From Lunatibacter salilacus (GTDB lineage: Bacteria > Bacteroidota > Bacteroidia > Cytophagales > Cyclobacteriaceae): a stretch of DNA of 64,000 bases. A program made the position numbers and the translations under genes. Positions 18,916 through 26,885 of this stretch are shown piece by piece (position 1 is the stretch's first letter; every line of letters starts with the position of its first letter). Location of the stretch: assembly GCF_009797935.1 (NCBI RefSeq), contig NZ_VOLC01000009.1:62001-126000 (forward strand), written 5' to 3'. The notes below the pieces were generated by a model. The model was given only the letters and a program-made list of their open reading frames with translations, was not told the origin of the DNA and ran no database searches.

Positions 18916-21900
18916 TTAGAATTTAGCGTTGAGATTAAACCCTAGACTTCTGGTGGGAGGCAATGCGGGCCAGAAATCCAGCCCGTTGGCATTGTCCGAG
19001 GTGACGGATACGTTTTCGGGATCCATGTTTTCAGTCCATCTTTTGATAATGGCTACGTTATTAGCTACTCCACTTATTCTGAGCCGTTTGATAAACAAAC
19101 TCTCGGGAAGGTGTTTGCTGAGGTCATAACTCAGTGAGATTTGCCTTAATTTCCAAAAACCAGCATTTACAACCCAGTCTTCGTTAATTCCCAGCACATT
19201 TGTTGTTTCATAGAATGGCTGTATCAGGGATTGGGTAGTATTGATTTCCCCATTCGGGTTGACGCCATCCCCGACCACGAATCCCTGATCCCTTCCGTTT
19301 AATGTATTCTTGTGGAGGCCATGGCGCTGGTAGTTTTGATTTCTTCCCTCAAACATCTTGTGGCCGAGTTTGAAATCAATAAGGGTGAAGAGACTTAGTC
19401 CCTTCCAGGTAAAGGTATTGGTGATGCCTCCAAAATATCTGGGAAGTACGGATCCTACATTCTGAGGATTGTCATTTCGTAGCGGCCTGCCACTGTTTTG
19501 ATCGAATACCTGTCTACCCTGATCGTCTCTGAGGTAAGTGAAAGTATACAGCTGTCCTATGGGCCTACCCACTACCTGATTCAATATCCTGCCCCCTCCA
19601 CCACTCACAGTAATCATCGTGTCGGCATCGGTAAGCCCCAATTTTAATACCTCAGAAGTATTGTAGGTAAGGTTCACACTGGCATCCCATCGGAATTTTT
19701 CGGTTCTAATCGGAGATCCTGATACCAACATTTCCAGCCCTTGATTCATACTTTGTCCAATATTTACCAGCTGATTGGTAAAACTGGAGGCATCGGAGAT
19801 CTGGGTGGCCAGGATTTGATCGTTCGTAATTTTCCTGTAATAGGCAAAGTCAAACGTGATTTTCTCATCAAACAACCGCAGTTCGAGGCCTATCTCAGTT
19901 TCCTGAACCCGCAATGGTCTCAGATTGGTATTGGGAACCGTACTGGCATTGACACGCCCCAAGGGTGAAGGCAATCCATCGGGGTTTGGAAAGAGGTTAT
20001 TGTCCACGGCATAAAACAAGGCATTGGAATAGGGTGCCACGTTATCATCCCCCACCTCAGCATAAGCGGCACGTAGCTTGCCAAAATAAAGCCAGTCAGG
20101 TAGGTTGTCAAAAGCCTGTGAAAAGACGAAACTGGTAGAAACGGAGGGGTACATAATGCTTCGGTTGGCAGGGGCCAAGGTTGAGAACCAATCATTTCTA
20201 GCCGTTACGTTTAGGAAAAGCCATTCTTTGTAGGAGATTTCCCCCAGGCCGTATAGCGAATTGATCTGCCGTTCTGAAAGGCTATAAAGTGGGTCCTTTA
20301 CCCTGCCGTTCATGACGGTATACAGCTCTGGAATAATGAAATCCCTTACGGCAACGCTATTATAGTCCATACGGACATAGCGTTGATTTCCTCCAAATGT
20401 CAAATCAACTTTAAAATCTCCAAATTCCTTATTAGCCCCAATCAGGAAATCATGGTTGGTCTCCCTAAACTGCCGGACGTCCTGGGCATAAGCACCATTG
20501 ACAAAACCAGCTGGGGCTGGAGGTATTGGAGCATATCCATTGGGTGTATTATAATCATTATTCCTTGTGTAATAGTCCATGGACAATCTCCCCATAGCAT
20601 AAAGCCAGGGCGTAAAGTTGTAAGTCAACGAGAGATTCCCGATTAACCGGTCACGTTTTACGTTGTCAAATCGCCTGGAAGTGGAGTAATATGGGTTATT
20701 TCTCACTAGAAACCGTGACATCACAATTTCGCTTCCATCCGGATATGTAATGTTGTTTCGAAGTGCTTCGAAAGGCATGGAATTCGCAAGGGTCATTACC
20801 ACCGTCGCTGTAGAAAAATCTTGGGCGTTTACTTGGGGAGGATTTTGGTTTTCCTCATGGGAATAGTTAGCATTTCCCGCCACGACAAGCTTGTTGGTGA
20901 CGTTTTGTGTGAAACCCAAATTGATGGTTTTGCGGTTTAGCTCAGAATTAGGCACAATGGCTTTGTTGTCGGTATTGGCAAATGACAGGCTAAAGCCACC
21001 GTTATCCCCACTGTTGGAAACAGTAAGCGTATTTGTCCAGTTAGTGCCGACATTGTAAAACTGCCTAATTCTATCGAAGACGGGCTCATAGGGCCACTCC
21101 TCATTGTCAAAAAGTATCTGGGTCATGCCCGGCTGAAACCGCTCGCCAAAACTCCAAACTCCAGAAGTGGGAAATGCAGAAGTTGGTCTCACACCTCCTT
21201 CGCCCTGGCCAAATTCATATTGGAAATCGGTAAAATCAAGGGGAGTGTCTGTTGTGAAATTGGAGTTATATTCTACCCCAAGACCTTGAGCGGAATTTTT
21301 GGTCTTGGTTGTTATCATGATTACCCCGTCCTTGGCTCGGGAACCGTATAAAGCTCCCGCGGTAGCCCCTTTTAAGACTGTAAGGGTTTCTATATCATCG
21401 GGGTTGATACTCAATAGCCCATCACCACCATCCGTGTTATTCATTTGTCGGTTGCCAAAGTTGCCTCCTAGGGAATAATTGGAGTTGTCCATGGGCACCC
21501 CGTTGATGACTATCAGGGGGTTGTTTTGTCCGCTGAAGGAAGACTGCCCCCTAATTCGGATCTTGCTCGTTCCTCCTGGCCCGGTGGACATGGAGGAAAT
21601 ATTTACCCCCGCTATCTTTCCCTGAAGGGCATCGGCGAAATTGGGTGTCCGGTTTTCTGAGATCATTCCTCCATCCAAGGTGGTGGTGGCAAATCCCAGC
21701 GTTTTTGCATCCCGCTTGATACCTAACGCCGTCACGATGACCTCATCCAATCCGATGTCACTGCTACTAAGAATGATACTCAGTTGTGTGCGGTTGTTTA
21801 GGAGAACAGTTTGGTTTTCATACCCGATGTAAGAAAATATGAGGCTTGCTGTGGGAAGGGCGTTTAGCATAAAATTCCCGTCCAGATCAGTGACTGTGCC

Positions 21901-22047
21901 GCGGGAGGTACCACTGATTACGATGCTGACTCCCGGAATGGGTTCGCCGTTGCTGTCGACGACGTTACCGGTAATGCTAGTCTCCTGGCCGAAGCTGATG
22001 CCTGCGCATAGCAAGGCCAAGAAAAAGAGAAGTACTTTTTTTTCCAT
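18916..22047 (-). CDS. SusC/RagA-family TonB-linked outer-membrane transporter
   Basis: An outer-membrane channel that imports ligand with TonB energy. 1043 residues: signal peptide (MEKKVLLFFLALLCAGISFG), CarboxypepD_reg-like domain (about 24-105, GNVVDSNGEPIPGVSIVI), plug domain (about 110-245) with the family signature GALYGSRAKDGVIMITTK, then a beta-barrel ending ARSLGFNLNAKF-like (here TRSLGFNLNAKF). No STN domain, so no sigma/anti-sigma signalling is expected; control more likely comes from the LacI-type palindromes 100-240 bp upstream. Confidence 0.95.
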   Translation of the reverse strand: MEKKVLLFFLALLCAGISFGQETSITGNVVDSNGEPIPGVSIVISGTSRGTVTDLDGNFMLNALPTASLIFSYIGYENQTVLLNNRTQLSIILSSSDIGLDEVIVTALGIKRDAKTLGFATTTLDGGMISENRTPNFADALQGKIAGVNISSMSTGPGGTSKIRIRGQSSFSGQNNPLIVINGVPMDNSNYSLGGNFGNRQMNNTDGGDGLLSINPDDIETLTVLKGATAGALYGSRAKDGVIMITTKTKNSAQGLGVEYNSNFTTDTPLDFTDFQYEFGQGEGGVRPTSAFPTSGVWSFGERFQPGMTQILFDNEEWPYEPVFDRIRQFYNVGTNWTNTLTVSNSGDNGGFSLSFANTDNKAIVPNSELNRKTINLGFTQNVTNKLVVAGNANYSHEENQNPPQVNAQDFSTATVVMTLANSMPFEALRNNITYPDGSEIVMSRFLVRNNPYYSTSRRFDNVKRDRLIGNLSLTYNFTPWLYAMGRLSMDYYTRNNDYNTPNGYAPIPPAPAGFVNGAYAQDVRQFRETNHDFLIGANKEFGDFKVDLTFGGNQRYVRMDYNSVAVRDFIIPELYTVMNGRVKDPLYSLSERQINSLYGLGEISYKEWLFLNVTARNDWFSTLAPANRSIMYPSVSTSFVFSQAFDNLPDWLYFGKLRAAYAEVGDDNVAPYSNALFYAVDNNLFPNPDGLPSPLGRVNASTVPNTNLRPLRVQETEIGLELRLFDEKITFDFAYYRKITNDQILATQISDASSFTNQLVNIGQSMNQGLEMLVSGSPIRTEKFRWDASVNLTYNTSEVLKLGLTDADTMITVSGGGGRILNQVVGRPIGQLYTFTYLRDDQGRQVFDQNSGRPLRNDNPQNVGSVLPRYFGGITNTFTWKGLSLFTLIDFKLGHKMFEGRNQNYQRHGLHKNTLNGRDQGFVVGDGVNPNGEINTTQSLIQPFYETTNVLGINEDWVVNAGFWKLRQISLSYDLSKHLPESLFIKRLRISGVANNVAIIKRWTENMDPENVSVTSDNANGLDFWPALPPTRSLGFNLNAKF

Positions 22048-22149
22048 GATACGTTTTGATTAAGATTGGGTTTAACTGATTTTTTATTGGCATTTTATGT
22101 GAATTTGGGTAATAAATTGATTTGAATTGATTTTTTTGTTATTTGAAGG

Positions 22150-22163
22150 TTAATCGATTAAGC
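22150..22163. promoter_or_regulatory. Operator-like palindrome 1 upstream of susC
   Basis: TTAATCGATTAAGC, with a perfect 12-bp palindrome (22150-22161) and the central CG step typical of LacI-family operators. It is an inverted copy of the site at 22271-22284. It lies about 103 bp before the susC ATG. Confidence 0.7.
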
Positions 22164-22270
22164 AATAAAATCTATCTGTACTCTAATGGGATTTACCATT
22201 TTTGATTACTTTATTGAACTGATAGGATTTTAATTTTAAATTAAGAAGAAATAATTTCAAACCAATGTAT

Positions 22271-22284
22271 GCTTAATCGATTAA
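22271..22284. promoter_or_regulatory. Operator-like palindrome 2 upstream of susC
   Basis: GCTTAATCGATTAA, identical to the reverse complement of the first site over 14 bp; centres are 123 bp apart. Such pairs are commonly bound by tetrameric or cooperatively acting LacI regulators. Confidence 0.7.
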
Positions 22285-22551
22285 AAAAACAATTTTTTAA
22301 TTTCAATAAATATCTAAAATTTAAATTTAATAGCGTTGAAATGACACAGGTACCATATAATATATTGTATTAAATATAAATATAGTTGTTTTAAAATATA
22401 ATAAAATCAAAAATCATTTTGCGGTAAATTAGATTTTAAGTAGAAACTAATAGGAATAATCGAGATGAATTGGCGAATAACTTTTGAACCACTAAAGCCG
22501 ATTTTTTGATAAACGGTTAGCCTTTTTGTATTTTAAATTGATTGAATTAAC

Positions 22552-22566
22552 TGAACGAACCGTTCA
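22552..22566. repeat. Short inverted repeat downstream of the third dehydratase gene
   Basis: TGAACG-AAC-CGTTCA, 6-bp arms with a 3-nt centre. It lies just beyond the terminator T run. Could be a protein-binding site or chance. Confidence 0.3.
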
Positions 22567-22613
22567 TGCTAAAAAGAAAGGAGCTGCTAGGAAAGTTTTT
22601 TCCTAGCAGCTCC
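22567..22613 (-). terminator. Strong intrinsic terminator of the third dehydratase gene
   Basis: A 15-bp perfect stem, GGAGCTGCTAGGAAA with TTTCCTAGCAGCTCC, 4-nt loop. On the minus strand it is followed by CTTTCTTTTT. It separates this gene from the susC unit. Confidence 0.92.
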
Positions 22614-22654
22614 CTGGAGTTGAAATTATCAATTTGGGGACTATTTACTCCCTG

Positions 22655-23899
22655 TTACCAATTATGGATAGAACCGTCTGGAGCCAACAAATAAGGATGG
22701 GCGAATTTGGTTGGTTCTGAGATTTCAAACAGGAAATCCGCTTTGGATGGATCGAAGGTCACACCCAGTCCCGGATTGGGATTTAAGTGGACTTTTCCGT
22801 CTCTGAAATCAATATAGTCAGCATTGAAATAGGGCGGATATTCCGGAATCCCGCCGGCCAGTTCGATCATACACCGGGTTGGACTGGATGATCCAAGCAC
22901 GTGAATCAGGGCAGCCGTTGACAATGGCCCGGTAAAATGGGGGATGATGCCCACGTAATGGGTTTCGCCAATGGCGATGATTTTTTTCAGTTCGGTAATG
23001 CCTCCTGTATTAGGCAGGGTCACCCTGCTGTAATCGATCAGGTGGTTTTCGATAAGTACGTTGCTATCCCAGCGGTCTCCAAACTGTTCACCCACTGCGA
23101 TGGGCACTTTGGTCATGCTCCGGATGGTGCGGTATGCTTCGGGGTTTTCTGAGCGGATGATGTCTTCCACAAAGTAAGGCTCCAGTTTTTCCAATGCATC
23201 ACAGATTTTGATGGCTTCTGGCGTGTCAAACCGGGTATGGAGGTCAACCGCCCAGTTGCCGTTACCACCTACCGCCTGATCCAGTTTTTCACACATTTCG
23301 ATGGTTTTCTTACTGTGTACATAGAAGTCAAAAGGTTCCTCCCCATTTCCCCCTGTAGGCCCGATCCGGTAGCAGCGCAGACCCGCAGCCAAGCAATCCA
23401 ATGCCCTGCCTTCCATGGTGGTGGCGGTGGAGTTTCTAAAACCCGTGGCATAGCATTCCACAAAATTGCGGGTCTTTCCCCCAAGTAGATCATAGACCGG
23501 CACGCCCAGGGCCTTTCCTTTTAAATCCCACAGTGCCATTTCTATGGCACCCAGGGCATGGAGTTTCTCTCTTCCAGGCGGATAGAACATATCCCGGTAG
23601 CAATGCTGCCAAAGATGCTCGATGCGGAAGGGGTCTTCGCCGATGATCATTTCGGCAACTTGGCGTATCATATCGTTGCTTCCCCCTTCCCCAATGCCGA
23701 TAAGGCCGGAGTCGGTTTCTATTTCCACAATTCCCCGTGCTTGGTTAAACAGCGGTTTGTTATATCCGGGAGCGGCATAGTAGCGGATTTTGGCGATTTT
23801 CATGTCGGAGGCGTCAAAGGCATTGGCTGGATAATGGATTCCGGCAAACGCCGCCGCGGATCCCAACGCTCCCAGTTTCAAAAATTTTCTTCGTTGCAT
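22655..23899 (-). CDS. Third enolase-superfamily (mandelate racemase/muconate lactonizing-like) protein with Tat leader
   Basis: 414 residues. The N-terminus MQRRKFLKLGALGSAAAFAG is a good twin-arginine leader (RRKFLK), so export is expected. Then an enolase N-terminal domain and barrel: Asp219 and His221 in WAVDLHTRF, Glu245 in FVEDIIR, Glu271 in VGEQFGDRWD and His321 in IIPHFTGPLS. The KxK motif of racemases is replaced by CYRIGPTG, while the Asp-x-His pair is the dehydratase type. A sugar-acid dehydratase is therefore most likely; substrate unknown. It has its own terminator and is 0.6 kb upstream of susC, so it may be a separate unit of the same locus. Confidence 0.85.
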   Translation of the reverse strand: MQRRKFLKLGALGSAAAFAGIHYPANAFDASDMKIAKIRYYAAPGYNKPLFNQARGIVEIETDSGLIGIGEGGSNDMIRQVAEMIIGEDPFRIEHLWQHCYRDMFYPPGREKLHALGAIEMALWDLKGKALGVPVYDLLGGKTRNFVECYATGFRNSTATTMEGRALDCLAAGLRCYRIGPTGGNGEEPFDFYVHSKKTIEMCEKLDQAVGGNGNWAVDLHTRFDTPEAIKICDALEKLEPYFVEDIIRSENPEAYRTIRSMTKVPIAVGEQFGDRWDSNVLIENHLIDYSRVTLPNTGGITELKKIIAIGETHYVGIIPHFTGPLSTAALIHVLGSSSPTRCMIELAGGIPEYPPYFNADYIDFRDGKVHLNPNPGLGVTFDPSKADFLFEISEPTKFAHPYLLAPDGSIHNW

Positions 23900-23937
23900 G
23901 GATGGATAAGGTTAAGATGGATTTATGGTTGATTGTA

Positions 23938-24095
23938 AATTACGAATTACGAATTAAAAATTACGAATTATTTTTCAATCACCCCATTAACGTATAATTT
24001 TGAGAGTAATTCGCACTAAATTAATTACGAATTACGTGGCGATTTCGGCTCAAAGTACCATTTTGAGAATTCATAATAATTCGTAATCCGTAATT
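23938..24095. repeat. AT-rich inverted-repeat block (AATTACG heptamers)
   Basis: AATTACGAATTACGAATT at 23938-23955, more copies at about 23960-23970 and 24020-24033. An inverted copy, AATTCGTAATCCGTAATT, is at 24078-24095 (one mismatch). The period is 7 bp. It abuts the truncated four-helix-bundle gene. Confidence 0.65.
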
Positions 24096-24096
24096 C

Positions 24097-24330
24097 TCAA
24101 TTCGAATAATCACTTTCGTTTGCTTCTTTAAGGGCTATGTTCATTTTATGGACAAAATCAGGTTTACTTTGCGCATATTCCGCCTCTCTAATCAATGCTC
24201 CAATAGCGGTCCCGCATCTTAGAATCTGCTTACTCAAAACAAATTCCTTTTTCTCAGTGTATAAACTCTGTGATAGCTTTACAATTCGAATAGCAAATGC
24301 ATAACTTTTATTTTTTAGTGGGCTATTCAT
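24097..24330 (-). pseudogene. Truncated four-helix-bundle (S23/IVS-type) protein
   Basis: From the ATG at 24330, MNSPLKNKSYAFAIRIVKL begins a protein of the four-helix-bundle family often called S23 ribosomal or rRNA intervening-sequence protein. The segments EKKEFVLSKQILRCGTAIGA and IREAEYAQSKPDFVHKMNIA match the family closely. It stops after NESDYSN, just where the third helix should end (usually ETDYWLxLL); the stop falls in AT-rich repeat sequence. About 77 of the expected ~120 residues remain, so the last helix is missing and the gene is probably non-functional. An upstream ATG at 24375 lies inside repeat sequence and is unlikely. Confidence 0.8.
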
Positions 24331-24342
24331 AACTTTACCATT

Positions 24343-24444
24343 TAAGTTAAAAGTTAAAAGTGAATAGTTTGTCATTGATGCTTACATTTTTTAATCAGCT
24401 ATCTGGCACTTTTCACTTTTCACTTTACGCTTTACACTTTTCAC
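24343..24444. repeat. Short-period repeats upstream of the four-helix-bundle gene
   Basis: Two clusters: TTAAGTTAAAAGTTAAAAGT near 24346-24361, and CACTTTTCACTTTTCACTTT continuing with related units at 24407-24444. Period 7-8 bp. Confidence 0.55.
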
Positions 24445-24447
24445 TAA

Positions 24448-24906
24448 TCAATAATTCACTTCAAAACCTACTTCTTCCTGCTTCACAAATGAAATAGCAT
24501 GGAGAAATTCAGGGTGAAGCGGATTGATCAATAGGTTATATTCCTCTGAAAACTTACTCAATGGAATCCTACAGGAAGGTACTTTCAATACAGGGGAAAC
24601 CATTTCCTTGGCCCACATCGTTCCGATCTGTTGCGTACTTATTGGGTAGGGTCTATTTCTCCATTCGGCTGGCAATTCACTCGGCTCCAGATAGGATAGT
24701 TCAACTTGTATTTCCAACGTAATCAATGACCAGTTGGATTGGCTTACCACCATTCCTTTGATGCTAAGCATTTCCAAAAAATTAAGAGCAGATACATTGC
24801 AACAATAGATCATTGGAGTCCCATACTGATTCCATCTTCCTCCACCCAACCCATAACCTAATGCGGATCTACCGGGTATATTTTCTATAAGCCTGTACGC
24901 TTTCAA
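24448..24906 (-). CDS. RES-domain toxin (NAD+-degrading type)
   Basis: 152 residues. The RES residues are visible: Arg24 in GGRWNQYG, Glu45 in ALNFLEML and Ser111 in VPSCRIP, with Tyr34 (PMIYCC) and the late NPLHP motif at about 128-132. RES toxins have an ADP-ribosyltransferase-like fold; characterised members degrade NAD+ (phosphorolysis) and arrest growth until neutralised by an Xre/ParS antitoxin. The antitoxin gene is directly upstream, ending 14 bp before this start. Length is normal and the active-site set appears complete. Confidence 0.9.
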   Translation of the reverse strand: MKAYRLIENIPGRSALGYGLGGGRWNQYGTPMIYCCNVSALNFLEMLSIKGMVVSQSNWSLITLEIQVELSYLEPSELPAEWRNRPYPISTQQIGTMWAKEMVSPVLKVPSCRIPLSKFSEEYNLLINPLHPEFLHAISFVKQEEVGFEVNY

Positions 24907-24920
24907 GATAGAGGCCTGAT

Positions 24921-25391
24921 TTATAGGAAAGTCCCCCAGGACATGGCCTCCAATGACTCGTCAACCAACTGCAGACCATATGGATTACGCATGACATCTG
25001 CTGGCTTTTTGTTGCCCAAGGCATGATTGGAAGTGTGTAGCCATTCCGAGAATAGTGCCTCTGTGCCAAATATCCTGATCCCTTTGGCAATGATCTTATC
25101 CATATCCATAATGGTTTTGGTGAGCAATCTTGTCAATTGTTTGTCCTCTTTTTTCCAGCGGAACAGGGTGCTGGGATCTACCTCCATTAGCTCGGCAATC
25201 TCATGCTGGCTATATTCCAAAAAATCAAAAAGTACCTTGCTCTCTGAAAAGGAGATGACATCATCCAAATACGGGTGGGGCTCTGCTACCCTGGAAGTGG
25301 GTATTTTGAAGAAGTATTGAAGCTCCGGTAAATCCACTTCCTGAAACCCATTTTCAAATTTTCTTTTTTTGAAAGAATATTTAGCAGCCAT
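24921..25391 (-). CDS. Xre/MbcA/ParS-type antitoxin (DUF2384)
   Basis: Neutralises the adjacent RES toxin and likely represses its own promoter. I start at the ATG at 25391 (MAAKYSFKKRKFENGF); a further ATG at 25466 would add 25 unlike residues. An N-terminal helical Xre-like region holds LEYSQHEIAELMEVDPSTLFRWKK (helix-turn-helix). The C-terminal toxin-binding DUF2384 domain holds IAKGIRIFGTEALFSEWL and the typical NPYGLQLVDESLEAM ending. About 156 residues. It precedes the toxin gene by 14 bp on the same strand. Confidence 0.9.
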   Translation of the reverse strand: MAAKYSFKKRKFENGFQEVDLPELQYFFKIPTSRVAEPHPYLDDVISFSESKVLFDFLEYSQHEIAELMEVDPSTLFRWKKEDKQLTRLLTKTIMDMDKIIAKGIRIFGTEALFSEWLHTSNHALGNKKPADVMRNPYGLQLVDESLEAMSWGTFL

Positions 25392-25950
25392 ACTAGAAAG
25401 GGTTGTTTTCGAGACTAAGTTACAAATTATATTCCTATTTACAATATCAAATTGTTGCAAATGCAATATTTTTTCTAAAGCTACTTTGCCCTTGATATCC
25501 TGCGTTTAATTCACATTTACCTTCGTTTTTGGTATTACTCAAAAGTGTGATCAAGGAGAGGAGAATAAATCGGGTTTTCATGGGAGTAGCATTTGAACGG
25601 TTAAAAGGAAACTAGGAAATCATAACAATTACAAATTGTACGGCAATGGGATGGATTGGGTTTGTTTATGACAGACCAGGCAGATATTTGAAACCTGTCC
25701 GGTCTAGTTCCTGTTGCTAAATCGTAGCTGGCTTTTACGAATAGTTAAAATAGCTTGACTTGCATAAAGCAAAAGAAGCAAGGGGATTTTTACTCCCTCT
25801 TGGTGTTGTATATATCCATATAGGAATTGGAGTCTCAATAGAGATTATATTTGATGCACATTCTAACTAATATATCTATGGAAGTTTATATTAAAATTTC
25901 ACAGAAACAAAACAGGTTATGATGGCTATCGAAGTAAACAATACTTAATC
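25392..25950. other. Intergenic region upstream of the toxin-antitoxin pair
   Basis: No gene supported. It should contain the divergent promoters of the antitoxin and of the gene at 25951. It also holds the degenerate palindromic unit at 25670-25716. Confidence 0.5.
25670..25716. repeat. Imperfect palindromic repeat, copy 1
   Basis: AGACCAGGCAGATATTT faces GAAACCTGTCCGGTCT, roughly 12 of 16 positions pairing. Its core (GRCAGG...CCTGYC) resembles the perfect copy at 26756-26788. Confidence 0.45.
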
Positions 25951-26283
25951 ATGAGTTCAGAAACCATAAAAAATTCAGAATTGGGAAATGACGGATTGGA
26001 AAACATTAATCCAGAATTGACCTCCGAGACTATCTTGCCCGACTTCGGAGGAAATGATTTTAATGCAAGAGCAAAAATCAATACGAAGATAAAAAGAACG
26101 ATCCAGACGTATTCTTCCCATGAGGATATGGAAAATCATCAACTGACTTTCTGGGCATCATTGAAACCATCTGAAACTATGCGCCAACTAAAGCTGCTAA
26201 TTATGACCAGTTATGACATCAAGTCAGGGCCCCAATTTTCTGAACTAACCAAGTCCATAAATTTTGAAAGGGATAGGTCATGA
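25951..26283 (+). CDS. Small conserved-type protein paired with a nucleotidyltransferase
   Basis: 110 residues, acidic N-terminus, then a segment IKRTIQTYSSHEDMENHQLTFWASLKPSETMRQL split across two helices. I do not recognise a named domain. Its stop overlaps the start of the next gene (ATGA, 26280-26283), so the two are translationally coupled. Pairs of a ~100-residue protein with a nucleotidyltransferase are common in Bacteroidota and may act as toxin-antitoxin or regulatory modules; that is inference. The partner is frameshifted, so the module may be dead. Confidence 0.6.
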   Translation: MSSETIKNSELGNDGLENINPELTSETILPDFGGNDFNARAKINTKIKRTIQTYSSHEDMENHQLTFWASLKPSETMRQLKLLIMTSYDIKSGPQFSELTKSINFERDRS

Positions 26284-26751
26284 ATATTTTTCTTGATGCT
26301 CATCTGGAAGTTTTGAAAGCACTGGTAGAACATCGGGTGGATTTTATTCTTGTAGGAGGGTATGCAGTTAATTTTTATGGTTATAACAGGGTGACGGGTG
26401 ATCTGGACCTTTGGCTTAGACCTGACAATGCAAATAAGACATTGCTTGTGGATGCCATGGAGTGGTTGGGATTTGAGGAAGAAGGGCTGGCGCCTATTCA
26501 GTCTTGGGATTTTGCCAAACCCAATTTGTTTAGCATCATGGAACGGCCTTTTCAAGTAGAGTTTATGACGAATATTACAGGGGTAGAGTTTACGCTTGCC
26601 AAAGAGCAAGCTACGCAAGCTGAATTAAGCAATAAAGATTATTCATCTAAATGATCTAATTATACACAAAACATTATCCGGAAGAACGAAGGATCTGGCA
26701 GATGCGGAATACTTAAATAAAATTAAAAACAGAAAGGATAAATTGGAGTGA
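26280..26751 (+). pseudogene. Frameshifted nucleotidyltransferase-fold protein
   Basis: Frame 1 runs from the ATG at 26280 with the nucleotidyltransferase signature: ILVGGYAVNFYGYNRVTGDLDLWL has the GG motif and the DxD pair. It stops at 26654 after NKDYSSK. The expected C-terminus continues in another frame: HLNDLIIHKTLSGRTKDLAD and then AEYLNKIKNRKDKLE to a TGA at 26749-26751. A single indel near 26637-26645 explains the split. The rejoined product would be ~156 residues, typical for the family. Overlaps the upstream gene by ATGA. A sequencing error is possible. Confidence 0.8.
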
Positions 26752-26755
26752 AGTC

Positions 26756-26788
26756 AGACAGGGCAGGTTTTTAAAACCTGCCCTGTCT
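26756..26788. repeat. Perfect palindromic repeat, copy 2
   Basis: AGACAGGGCAGGTTTT and its exact inverse AAAACCTGCCCTGTCT around one T. 16-bp arms. It starts 5 bp after the nucleotidyltransferase stop and could also terminate transcription, though no T run follows. Confidence 0.75.
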
Positions 26789-26885
26789 CGCATTTAATAT
26801 TGTCACGCAATTAAAAAAATCACCATTCGATTGTAGCATATCGAACCATTCTTTCGTACTGGCAGTATAACAAACCCAAACGATC

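Noticed and set aside
23938-24444. CRISPR array
   Set aside because: Repeat units are 7-8 bp with no regular spacers and no cas genes nearby; these are short-period AT repeats.
25951-26751. AbiEii or MNT/HEPN toxin-antitoxin call for the nucleotidyltransferase pair
   Set aside because: The partner has no HEPN motif (RxxxxH) that I can see, and the nucleotidyltransferase is frameshifted.
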